Assembly (NCBI GenBank): GCA_021775795.1
Contig: JAJFHB010000429.1
Location: 1-9,903 of the forward strand
Direction: 5' to 3'
Source: Hyphomicrobiales bacterium
GTDB taxonomy: Bacteria; Pseudomonadota; Alphaproteobacteria; Rhizobiales; JAJFHB01
DNA length: 9,903 bases
A model generated the notes under the pieces. The model was not told where the DNA came from. It worked only from the letters and a program-made list of their open reading frames with translations, and did not search any database. Positions 1-6,178 of this stretch are shown here, piece after piece. How positions within the stretch are numbered: position 1 is the stretch's first letter; every line of letters begins with the position of its first letter. The position numbers and the translations under genes are program-made.

Positions 1-664
1 TGAGTACTTCCTTGTGATCAAATCCGGCAGCGGCAAGTCCGCCGGCGACAATGATATAGAGCGGAAATCTGAGGCCGAATACGGCTGCTGCCCCAACACC
101 TGAGCGATCCATGCGTTGGCAATAGATCAGCATGGCCGTGAATATGATGCCTTCAAATATCGCAAGTCCGATGCCGAGCGCGGCAACGTCATGGCCGCCG
201 CGTACAAACCCGGACCAGCCGGCAAGGGTGATAACGCAGAGGAAAATGATGGCGATCAACAAGGTGAAATTGCCAAGCGCCTCGAACCGGTTCCTCATGG
301 GCTCGCCTTCCGGAAGGCCCAGGAGATGGGCGCCATAAGCTGTCAGCGGCATGACACCGGCAGCAACAGTGTAGGCGATTGCGGGTTCAACCAGTTGCAC
401 CGAGATCAAATATGCACACCAGGAGACGGCGGCCGTGATGTTGGCACCGATGAGTGCGGTTGGATTCCTGAAGGCATTTGACAGCTGCGCCGGCGCTCGC
501 AGGGCCAGCCAGATGACGATGCTCAGCAAACAGGTGCCGAACGCCAGAAAGCCGAAGAGGAATGAGCTGATACGCTGGAAGACGCCGCCGAAGTAGACGT
601 ACTGGACAGCTTCCAGCACGACGAACGCAAGGCACCAGACAACGCCGACAAGGGCAGGGTTCAT
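1..664 (-). CDS. DMT/EamA-like multi-pass membrane transporter, partial (C-terminus beyond left edge)
   Basis: Reading leftwards from ATG at 664-662, the frame stays open for 221 codons to the window edge, so only the N-terminal part is present. The product is very hydrophobic. Likely membrane helices lie near residues 4-22, 33-55, 70-92, 95-115, 131-150, 160-181 and 190-213, separated by short polar loops such as the one around residues 117-129. The helix spacing and the small-residue-rich helix around residues 93-108 (EPAIAYTVAAGVMPLTA) suggest an inner-membrane permease of the drug/metabolite transporter superfamily, EamA type. Those proteins usually have ten helices and about 290-300 residues, so roughly a quarter is missing. 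The start is supported by GAGGAG at 671-676, seven bases upstream. It diverges from the amino-acid-oxidoreductase-like gene at 875, so export of an amino acid or related metabolite is conceivable, but no substrate can be read from the sequence. The family call is moderate; the reading frame is firm. Confidence 0.72.
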   Translation of the reverse strand, partial: MNPALVGVVWCLAFVVLEAVQYVYFGGVFQRISSFLFGFLAFGTCLLSIVIWLALRAPAQLSNAFRNPTALIGANITAAVSWCAYLISVQLVEPAIAYTVAAGVMPLTAYGAHLLGLPEGEPMRNRFEALGNFTLLIAIIFLCVITLAGWSGFVRGGHDVAALGIGLAIFEGIIFTAMLIYCQRMDRSGVGAAAVFGLRFPLYIIVAGGLAAAGFDHKEVL

Positions 665-874
665 GCACGGCTCCTCAAGACAACGCAACGCAAGAACCTG
701 TCTCGCGGATCCGGGTTATCGGCAGTTCCAAAAACCACAGACCACCACATTAGCGGTTGGGCACAGCGTCTGTCATGTGGAATGCACAGCCGGTCTGCAA
801 GCAGATCTCGACCGGACACAGACATTGAACCGTGGTAACACAATCCGGAATTTTTGCGGGGGACGTGCCTGTCT
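665..874. promoter_or_regulatory. Divergent intergenic region, presumed promoters for both flanking genes
   Basis: This 210-base spacer separates the two divergent genes and must carry the signals for both unless they are transcribed from outside. It contains the ribosome binding site of the leftward gene (GAGGAG, 671-676) and a purine run GGGGGA (858-863) ahead of the rightward gene. A weak rightward promoter could be TTGAAC (825-830) and AATTTT (849-854), spaced 18 bases. That match is poor and untested. I see no strong inverted repeat that would mark an operator. Confidence 0.3.
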
Positions 875-2128
875 ATGAAGGATATTGAATTCGATCTTGC
901 CGTAGTGGGGGCAGGCGCGGTTGGGGTCTCCTGTGCGCTGTGGGCACAGATGCGCGGATTGAAGACCCTGCTTGTGGATGAGAACCTGCCCGGCACCGGC
1001 GCTTCTTACGGCAATGCAGGCACAATCGCGACCTATGCCTGCGTACCGGTCAACAGTCCGGGTATCGTGAAATCATTGCCGTCGCTTTTGTTCTCAAAAG
1101 AAAGCCCATTAGGAATTGACTGGCTTTACGCGTTGCGCAATTTGCCGTGGATGCTGGCCTTTTTGCGCAATTGTTCGGCAGCCCGCGTCGAAGCCATCAC
1201 TGACCATTTGGGGGACCTGCTGGCGCATGCAGACGCTGGTCTTGATCCCTTGATCGAGGCGGCAGATGCTTCCGACCTCATCGTTCGCAACGGTTGCCTC
1301 TACGTCTATTCCACCGAAGACGGCTATACAGCGGCCAAAGAGGGCATTGAGGCGCGACGGCGCAACGGCGTTGATTTCGATGTTCTTGATGGCGCAGCGA
1401 TCCGGGAACTCGAACCCTCGCTCAGGTTGCCCATGTACAAGGGCCTTTTGTTTGAAGGTGCCCGCCATGTGCGCGACCCTCAGGCCCTGATCGAACGTCT
1501 GCACAAGTGTTTTGTTGCCAGGGGTGGGGTTTGGCAGCAGGCAAAGGCTGTTCGCACCAGCGCTGAAACGGAGGGTGTCTATCTTGAACTGGCGGATGGC
1601 ACGCGGCGTTCTGCCCGCCATCTGGTGGTCGCAGCAGGCGCTCACTCGAAATCCCTTGCCGGCAGTGGCGCCTCAGAGTTGCCGTTGGATACAGAGCGTG
1701 GTCATCACGTCATGTACAAGACGCACGGGAATTTGCTCTCCAGGCCTGTGGGCTGGGCCGATGGCGGCCTCTATGCAACGCCCATGGATGCCGGTTTGAG
1801 GATTGCCGGTACTGTGGAGATCGCGGGCTTGCAAAAGCCGGTGTCAAGGGGGCGCATCGCCTACCTCACCCGCAAGTCCCATGAAATGTTTGGCCAACTC
1901 GGCAGTCCCGATGAAGAGTGGCTGGGGTTCAGACCCACCATGCCGGATGCGCTGCCCGTCATTGGCCGCGCCGCCCACTCTGGCCGCATACTGTATGCCT
2001 TTGGGCATCAACATGTCGGTCTCACACTCGGCGGTATCACCGGTCGCATTGTCGCTGATCTGGCTGAGGGCCGCACGCCGAACTTTGATATCTCAGCCTT
2101 CGACCCGGCAAGATTCAAGGGTTCCTAG
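875..2128 (+). CDS. FAD-dependent oxidoreductase, D-amino acid dehydrogenase (DadA)-like
   Basis: The 417-residue product has the DAO fold of the DadA/glycine-oxidase superfamily. The Rossmann FAD-binding motif GAGAVG is at residues 12-17, followed by the second strand ending in an acidic residue (LLVDE). The family segment GASYGNAG follows and likely contacts the flavin. Near the C-terminus, GFRPTMPDALPVIG (about 351-364) and GHQHVGLTLG (about 377-386) form the second FAD-binding region. The length fits the roughly 415-430 residues typical of DadA-like proteins. Such enzymes deaminate D-amino acids or related amines to 2-oxo acids and pass electrons to the respiratory chain. The exact substrate (D-amino acid, hydroxyproline, opine or other) cannot be decided. 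I chose ATG at 875 over an in-frame TTG at 854 because the flavin motif then sits at the usual distance from the N-terminus and GGGGGA lies 11 bases upstream. The gene ends six bases short of convergent yacG and diverges from the transporter at 664. Confidence 0.87.
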   Translation: MKDIEFDLAVVGAGAVGVSCALWAQMRGLKTLLVDENLPGTGASYGNAGTIATYACVPVNSPGIVKSLPSLLFSKESPLGIDWLYALRNLPWMLAFLRNCSAARVEAITDHLGDLLAHADAGLDPLIEAADASDLIVRNGCLYVYSTEDGYTAAKEGIEARRRNGVDFDVLDGAAIRELEPSLRLPMYKGLLFEGARHVRDPQALIERLHKCFVARGGVWQQAKAVRTSAETEGVYLELADGTRRSARHLVVAAGAHSKSLAGSGASELPLDTERGHHVMYKTHGNLLSRPVGWADGGLYATPMDAGLRIAGTVEIAGLQKPVSRGRIAYLTRKSHEMFGQLGSPDEEWLGFRPTMPDALPVIGRAAHSGRILYAFGHQHVGLTLGGITGRIVADLAEGRTPNFDISAFDPARFKGS

Positions 2129-2134
2129 AGTGGG

Positions 2135-2362
2135 CTAATACTCGCCGTCCTCATCGAACAACGGCGCACGCGGGTCGATGAAATCGGGCTGCTCTTCCGC
2201 TGCTACCGAATAGCGCTCCCCAAGCCAGCGCCCCAGATCAACGTCGGCACAACGCTTGGAACAGAAGGGATGATAACGCTCAACCGACATCTTGTTGCAG
2301 ACAGCACACGGGCGCAATGACCTCATGCGCTGGCCCTCGGTGCTTTTGTTGTCGCTGCCCAT
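2135..2362 (-). CDS. yacG: YacG-type zinc-binding protein (DNA gyrase inhibitor family)
   Basis: This is a small acidic-tailed protein of 75 residues. Its four zinc-ligand cysteines are in the YacG arrangement: C19-x2-C22 (CAVC) and C34-x3-C38 (FCSKRC). After them comes the family motif VDLGRWLGERYS at residues 41-52. The C-terminus is rich in Asp and Glu. E. coli YacG binds GyrB and inhibits gyrase; that role is known for the family and only inferred here. It is the last gene of the minus-strand cluster and directly follows maf, an order common in rhizobia. A TTG two codons upstream (2368-2366) overlaps the maf stop as TTGA and would give a coupled start with two extra residues. I chose the ATG at 2362 as the better codon, although neither has a clear Shine-Dalgarno sequence, so coupling to maf is likely either way. 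Confidence 0.9.
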   Translation of the reverse strand: MGSDNKSTEGQRMRSLRPCAVCNKMSVERYHPFCSKRCADVDLGRWLGERYSVAAEEQPDFIDPRAPLFDEDGEY

Positions 2363-2364
2363 GG

Positions 2365-2991
2365 TCAATTGGTGTTGAACCAGTTGAAATACACCGGATA
2401 GCCGGCGCCTTCCAACAACGACACGGTCTCAAAGAGCGGCAGGCCGACCACATTCGAATAAGAGCCGTTCACGGCGCGTACAAAAGCATCCGCCCGTCCC
2501 TGTATGGCGTAGCCGCCGGCTTTGCCGCGCCACTCGCCGCTCATCAGATAGCTTTCGATATCTTCCCGGCTTAACCGTTTGAAGCGCACCTTTGTTTCGA
2601 CAATGCGCTGGCGGTAATTGTTACGGGGGTTGACCACAACGACGCCTGTAAAAACCTTATGGGCACGCCCCGAGAGCAGATGCAGGGCAGCAGCTGCTTC
2701 ATCGATGCTTTCGGGCTTTGGAATGATGCGGCGACCGCTGGCAACAACCGTGTCTGCAGCAACAATGAAGCGCGCGGGACCAAGCGCCTCAACCTGGCGC
2801 GCGTGTACCGCAGTTTCCGCTTTCGAGCGCGACAGCCTTTTGGCAAGGGTGCGGGGCGCTTCATTCTTGCGCGGCAACTCATCAATCAGCGTCGGGTTAA
2901 GCAGGTCCGGCGGCAGGCCCGCCTGCTCAAGCAGAGCAAGACGCCGCGGCGAGCCACTGGCGAGAACAAGTTTGACCCGCTCGTCGGTCAT
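2365..2991 (-). CDS. maf: Maf-family nucleoside triphosphate pyrophosphatase
   Basis: The 208-residue product carries the Maf signatures: LASGSPRR at residues 10-17, the catalytic-loop aspartate in VAADTVV (D80), SGRAHKVFTGV around 107-117, and GKAGGYAIQG at 156-165. In the family, the KAGGYAIQG form is typical of the YhdE-type branch acting on dTTP/UTP and modified pyrimidines, unlike the m7GTP-type YceF branch. That subclass is an inference. These enzymes hydrolyse non-canonical NTPs to NMP and pyrophosphate, and Maf overexpression blocks septation in Bacillus. The start was set at ATG 2991 rather than ATG 2997: AGGAA at 2998-3002 leaves 6 bases to the inner ATG but directly touches the outer one. 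The gene abuts yacG downstream and is separated from the phosphatase gene upstream by 133 bases. Confidence 0.93.
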   Translation of the reverse strand: MTDERVKLVLASGSPRRLALLEQAGLPPDLLNPTLIDELPRKNEAPRTLAKRLSRSKAETAVHARQVEALGPARFIVAADTVVASGRRIIPKPESIDEAAAALHLLSGRAHKVFTGVVVVNPRNNYRQRIVETKVRFKRLSREDIESYLMSGEWRGKAGGYAIQGRADAFVRAVNGSYSNVVGLPLFETVSLLEGAGYPVYFNWFNTN

Positions 2992-3124
2992 AATCATTTC
3001 CTGTCTATAGACTTGGGTTTAGGCCGCCGCCTGCGCAAAAACTGACCCCTTCGGCGCAGTGTGCAGAAAATGCGAAGTTTCTCTCACGAAATCAAGCCTA
3101 GATCGTGACGACACACTGCTTTGC
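2992..3124 (-). promoter_or_regulatory. Gap ahead of maf, place where infA might be expected
   Basis: The 133-base spacer holds no credible gene; infA would need about 220 bases. It has the maf ribosome binding site AGGAA (2998-3002). On the minus strand there is a TTGATT hexamer followed after 17 bases by CATTTT, a poor promoter match. No hairpin with a T-run was seen, so a terminator for the upstream genes is not supported. Transcription of maf may therefore continue from upstream or start here. Confidence 0.25.
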
Positions 3125-3574
3125 TCAAACCACCGGTCCGCCCGTGCCGCCAAACCTGTCACGGATACGTTTGGAAAGTTGGTCGCGGATGGTGCGATAA
3201 GTCTCCATGATCTGCTCGCGGCTGCCGGTGGCAAGCGAGGGGTCATAGGTTGGCCAGTACTCACATTCCACAGCCATTGTTCGGGTAAGTTCGAGCGCTT
3301 TATGATGCGCTTCCGGTGTCAGTGAAATGATGAGGTCGAAGGACATGTCATCCAGATCGTCAATGTCCCGCGGGTCGTGAGGCGTAATGTCGATACCGAT
3401 TTCGTCCATGGCCGCGATGGCAAAATTGTCTTTCTCGCCGGCGCGTACACCTGCCGACATGGCAAATACTCTTTGACCATAGAAGTGTCGCATGAGGGCT
3501 GAGGCCATGGGCGAGCGCACGGCATTTTGAAGGCAGGCGAACAGCACTGCACCTGGGAGCGTCTCGCCGACCAC
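3125..3574 (-). CDS. Low-molecular-weight protein-tyrosine-phosphatase / ArsC-like protein
   Basis: The 149-residue protein has the LMW-PTPase P-loop C-x5-R as CLQNAVRS, with the nucleophile C14 and R20. The usual general-acid segment appears as YDPS (D111-P112) near the C-terminus. Length and layout match the family of LMW tyrosine phosphatases and thioredoxin-coupled arsenate reductases. The P-loop here reads CLQNAVRSPMA rather than the classic C-x-GN-x-CRSP. It therefore lacks the second loop cysteine, which argues against a standard arsenate reductase and leaves the substrate open. The start is GTG at 3574, with GAGAGG seven bases upstream. The preceding UPF0262 stop is only three bases away, so the pair is almost certainly cotranscribed and probably translationally coupled. 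The position between the UPF0262 gene and maf matches other rhizobia. Confidence 0.87.
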   Translation of the reverse strand: MVGETLPGAVLFACLQNAVRSPMASALMRHFYGQRVFAMSAGVRAGEKDNFAIAAMDEIGIDITPHDPRDIDDLDDMSFDLIISLTPEAHHKALELTRTMAVECEYWPTYDPSLATGSREQIMETYRTIRDQLSKRIRDRFGGTGGPVV

Positions 3575-3577
3575 CCT

Positions 3578-4084
3578 CTAGCCTCTCCAGTGGAGGACGC
3601 AGATGAGGGTGAACAGCCGCCGTGCGGTGTCGAAATCCACCTCGACCTTACCCTTCAGGCGGTCCTGCAACACCCGGCTGCCGTCATCGTGCAGGCCCCG
3701 TCGGCCCATGTCGATGGCCTCGATGCGGCTGGGTTGGGCGGTCTTGATGGCGTCATAATAGCTTTCGCAGACAAGAAAGTAGTCTTTCACAATCTTTCGA
3801 AACGGCGTCAGCGAGAGGCCGAAAACGGCACACTGGGTTTCTGTGTTATCGGCAATGTCAAAGACGAGCCGGTTATCGATTATGGAGAGATAAAGGTGGA
3901 ACGGACCGGCACCACGCTCGCCCACATCGAAGGAATTGCTCTCAATGAGGTCGAATATTGCCACTTTGCGCTCGTGATCAACATCCGATGACACATAGGC
4001 CAGGCTGTTTTCATCGAGAGTGACACTCGCAAGCCGTCCTTCAGGATTGTCGTCTCGCGCCTTCAACTGCTGATCATCCGACAT
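3578..4084 (-). CDS. UPF0262 family protein, function unknown
   Basis: The 168-residue soluble protein matches UPF0262 as I recognise it. It has an N-terminal strand-rich region with [11 protein letters not shown] and [10 protein letters not shown], then [18 protein letters not shown], then [20 protein letters not shown]. It ends with a helix region containing [15 protein letters not shown], after which come a run of charged residues and a short hydrophobic tail. There is no signal peptide or membrane segment, and no catalytic motif can be named. The family is found mainly in alphaproteobacteria, next to hisD and the LMW phosphatase gene, exactly as here. The ATG at 4084 is supported by AGGGA eight bases upstream. 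The downstream phosphatase GTG starts three bases after this stop codon. Upstream, the spacer to hisD carries an imperfect tandem repeat and a hairpin. Confidence 0.88.
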   Translation of the reverse strand: MSDDQQLKARDDNPEGRLASVTLDENSLAYVSSDVDHERKVAIFDLIESNSFDVGERGAGPFHLYLSIIDNRLVFDIADNTETQCAVFGLSLTPFRKIVKDYFLVCESYYDAIKTAQPSRIEAIDMGRRGLHDDGSRVLQDRLKGKVEVDFDTARRLFTLICVLHWRG

Positions 4085-4090
4085 CTAACC

Positions 4091-4130
4091 GGTCCCTGGA
4101 AGTTCCGCCCGATCCCTGAAAGTTTCGCTT
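4091..4130. repeat. Imperfect tandem repeat, two 20-base units
   Basis: Units 4091-4110 and 4111-4130 match at 15 of 20 positions (core GTCCCTGGAAGTTCCGCC versus ATCCCTGAAAGTTTCGCT). They fill most of the 75-base spacer between hisD and the UPF0262 gene and contain the latter's AGGGA ribosome binding site region. No known operator was recognised. Confidence 0.55.
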
Positions 4131-4140
4131 CGGGGGCGGA
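4104..4140 (-). other. Inverted repeat in the hisD-UPF0262 spacer
   Basis: TCCGCCC (4104-4110) pairs with GGGCGGA (4134-4140), giving a seven-base GC-rich stem around a 23-base loop. The loop itself has a small GAAA/TTTC pairing. There is no T-run after it on the minus strand, so it is not a standard intrinsic terminator. It may be an intercistronic RNA stem affecting message stability. Confidence 0.35.
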
Positions 4141-4159
4141 TCACGTCTCAGACATGCCA

Positions 4160-5461
4160 TTACGTGTTGTCGGCGTCCAGTCTCACATCAATCGAGCGTG
4201 CGTGGGCCTCAAGCCCCTCAGCCCGGCCAAGCAGGGCGGCTGCGGGCCCGATACGCCTCAGGCTTGTCGCATCGCAGCGAAGGATCGATGTGCGTTTCAT
4301 GAAATCAAGCACATTGAGACCGGAGGAAAACCGCGCACTGCGTGCGGTCGGCAGCACGTGGTTGGAGCCGGCGATGTAATCACCCACCGCTTCCGGCGTG
4401 TAAGCGCCAAGGAAAATCGCGCCGGCATTCCGGATTTCCCCGGCGAGTTCATCCGCATTCTCCGTTGCTATCTGCAGATGCTCAGGTGCGATGCGATCGA
4501 CCAGATCGATGGCCTCACGAAAATCGGTAACGGTGATGATTGCACCAAAGTCCCTCCAGCTTGCACCGGCAATGGCGCTGCGGGGAAGAGACTGCAGCTG
4601 TCGTTCCACGTGCTGTTCAACTTGCCGTGCGAACGCCGCATCATCGGTGATCAGGATGGATTGTGCCGCCTCATCATGCTCCGCCTGCGCCAACAGGTCT
4701 GCAGCAATCCAGGCTGGATCATTACTTCCATCCGCAAGCACCAGGACTTCCGAGGGGCCTGCAATCATGTCAATGCCAACAGTACCGAAGACCTGACGTT
4801 TGGCTGCCGCTACATAGGCATTTCCGGGGCCCACAATTTTGGAAACGGGCACGATTGTCTCCGTGCCGAACGCCAGTGCCGCAATCGCCTGCGCACCGCC
4901 GACCCGGTAGACTTCGTCAACACCTGCAATTTGTGCGGCAGCCAGCACCAGCGGATTGATTTCACCATCCGGTGTTGGCACCGTCATCACGATACGCTCA
5001 ACACCGGCAACACGTGCTGGAACAGCGTTCATGAGAACGGAGCTTGGATAGGCCGCCGTACCTCCCGGTACATAGAGGCCAACGGCCTGTATGGCCGTCC
5101 AGCGGTGACCAAGCTCTACTCCCGCTGCATCAACAAAGCGCTCGTCTTTGGGGCGCTGCCGCTGGTGATAGGCTGTAATTCTTTCGCAGGCGAGCTCAAG
5201 TGCTGCCAGAGTGTCAGCGTCGCAGCGTGTCCGGGCAGTTGCTATCTCGCTGTCAGAAAACCGCAAACGCTCAGGGTCGCACTCGAAGCGGTCAAGACGC
5301 GCTGTGTAGTCGCAAAGAGCGACATCGCCCCCTGCGCGCACCGCTTCAACAATGTCGGTCACGACCGCATTCACATCGATCGTCGTCTCTCTCTTGGCGT
5401 CCAGGAGAGCGTCAAACCGTGTCGCAAAATCACTGTCTGCTGTGGAAAAGCTCTGAGCCAT
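4160..5461 (-). CDS. hisD: Histidinol dehydrogenase
   Basis: The 433-residue enzyme carries out the last two steps of histidine synthesis, oxidising L-histidinol to L-histidine with two NAD+ and a zinc ion. Conserved segments are plain: GLYVPGGTAAYPSSVLMNAVPA (about 128-149), then VGGAQAIAALAFGT (187-200), KIVGPGNAYV (208-217) and DMIAGPSEVLVLAD (231-244). The zinc ligands expected from E. coli HisD are present as Q259 and H262 (in LLAQAEHDE), D361 and H420. The catalytic pair is E327-H328 in APEHLQ. The length is normal. The frame stays open for 37 codons upstream, into the end of the DUF2948 gene. I chose ATG 5461 because the protein then starts like other HisD proteins and a GGACGGA stretch lies just upstream. 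This leaves a 26-base gap to DUF2948, suggesting cotranscription. The enzyme should be cytoplasmic and active. Confidence 0.97.
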   Translation of the reverse strand: MAQSFSTADSDFATRFDALLDAKRETTIDVNAVVTDIVEAVRAGGDVALCDYTARLDRFECDPERLRFSDSEIATARTRCDADTLAALELACERITAYHQRQRPKDERFVDAAGVELGHRWTAIQAVGLYVPGGTAAYPSSVLMNAVPARVAGVERIVMTVPTPDGEINPLVLAAAQIAGVDEVYRVGGAQAIAALAFGTETIVPVSKIVGPGNAYVAAAKRQVFGTVGIDMIAGPSEVLVLADGSNDPAWIAADLLAQAEHDEAAQSILITDDAAFARQVEQHVERQLQSLPRSAIAGASWRDFGAIITVTDFREAIDLVDRIAPEHLQIATENADELAGEIRNAGAIFLGAYTPEAVGDYIAGSNHVLPTARSARFSSGLNVLDFMKRTSILRCDATSLRRIGPAAALLGRAEGLEAHARSIDVRLDADNT

Positions 5462-5487
5462 AATTCCGTCCGCCAGGAAGACCGCTT

Positions 5488-5934
5488 CTAAGTCGGTGTT
5501 TCTGCTTCGTGCTCTGGCCTGTTCTCGGTTTCCCAAACGGGTCCCAGGTCGCTCATCTGACACTCGATGCATTCCACGGCGAGCTTGATCTGGCCGCCGC
5601 CGGAAAACATAAGCACGACAGTGCCGGATGGAGCCTCGCTCGCTTCGAACGAGATCGAGAGAAGTGAAACCACGGCGTCATCGTTGCCCTGGCGAATGTT
5701 TTGCGCTTGTGCACCGGTCACCCGGTTGAAATGCAGGCCGGTACGGCGGCGGCGAAAGGGATCCTTGGGGCTTTTTTCCGCATGGCCCCAGTCAAACCTG
5801 TTGGCAACGACTGCAAAGCGCTGCTCACCCGGCAAAAACTTGATTTCACCCACCTTGATCACGGCGTCCTGCATGTGGGCCGAAACAATTTCAAGGTCGT
5901 CGGTGTCAAGCGCGGTTAGTTTCAAAAGATCCAT
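5488..5934 (-). CDS. DUF2948 family protein, function unknown
   Basis: The 148-residue protein matches DUF2948. It opens with MDLLKLTALDTDDLEIVSAH, continues through VGEIKFLPGEQRFAVVANRFDW and a basic FRRRRTGLHFNRV patch near residue 60-72. It ends with a strand-rich segment containing SGGGQIKLAVECIECQMSDLG and an acidic tail. No catalytic residues, signal peptide or membrane helix can be pointed to. The family is a typical alphaproteobacterial one that sits beside hisD, as here, but no function is known to me. No Shine-Dalgarno sequence precedes the ATG at 5934. Instead, a 20-codon frame ends at that ATG with a TAATG overlap, so translation may be coupled to it. hisD follows after 26 bases. 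Confidence 0.85.
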   Translation of the reverse strand: MDLLKLTALDTDDLEIVSAHMQDAVIKVGEIKFLPGEQRFAVVANRFDWGHAEKSPKDPFRRRRTGLHFNRVTGAQAQNIRQGNDDAVVSLLSISFEASEAPSGTVVLMFSGGGQIKLAVECIECQMSDLGPVWETENRPEHEAETPT

Positions 5935-5996
5935 TAAGCAATATCGTGAAGGTTCAGGTCATCAACATCCATGATACGCTCTATAGAGCTGATCAT
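5934..5996 (-). CDS. Possible 20-codon leader ORF overlapping the DUF2948 start
   Basis: On the minus strand, ATG at 5996 opens a frame of 20 residues (MISSIERIMDVDDLNLHDIA). Its TAA shares one base with the DUF2948 ATG (TAATG). The frame includes the perfect 12-base palindrome GCTCTATAGAGC (5978-5989). No ribosome binding site is obvious for the first ATG; GAG lies before the inner ATG. It could be a translational-coupling leader or simply chance. Confidence 0.25.
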   Translation of the reverse strand: MISSIERIMDVDDLNLHDIA

Positions 5997-6178
5997 TGGC
6001 TGTTGGCCTGCGCCGGCCCGCCTCTGGTCAGTGAATTAGCAGCTCTCTCATAGACGCGCGATAGCACCAGTGCAAGGACAAGAAGCGCTACGCGTCCTGT
6101 TGCAGGAAAGTGTTTTCGAACGGCAACTTCGTTTATCGCCGTGAAATTCTGTCCCTAATGGTCAGGATTGAGAGCCAA
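5997..6178 (-). other. Spacer between murA and DUF2948, no gene seen
   Basis: Downstream of murA, this non-coding stretch contains no convincing gene, terminator hairpin with T-run, or promoter. Together with the small leader frame it makes a 244-base gap, long enough for a separate promoter for the DUF2948-hisD group. Confidence 0.3.

Noticed and set aside
854..874. TTG extension of the DadA-like protein by seven residues
   Set aside because: The TTG lies upstream of the purine run and would move the flavin motif away from its normal position; ATG 875 fits better.
2992..3124. A promoter for maf (TTGATT-N17-CATTTT on the minus strand)
   Set aside because: The -10 element matches consensus at only about half its positions, so I did not list it as a supported promoter.
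3527..3991. A 154-codon plus-strand frame opposite the phosphatase and UPF0262 genes
   Set aside because: It overlaps two recognised genes entirely, shows no family signature, and the opposite strand has proper ribosome binding sites and coupled stops and starts.
4154..5491. A 445-codon open frame on the plus strand, antisense to hisD
   Set aside because: It is the mirror of a confidently identified hisD. The translated product is Cys/His/Arg-rich and matches no family, and there is no ribosome binding site of note. Antisense frames in GC-rich coding DNA are expected.
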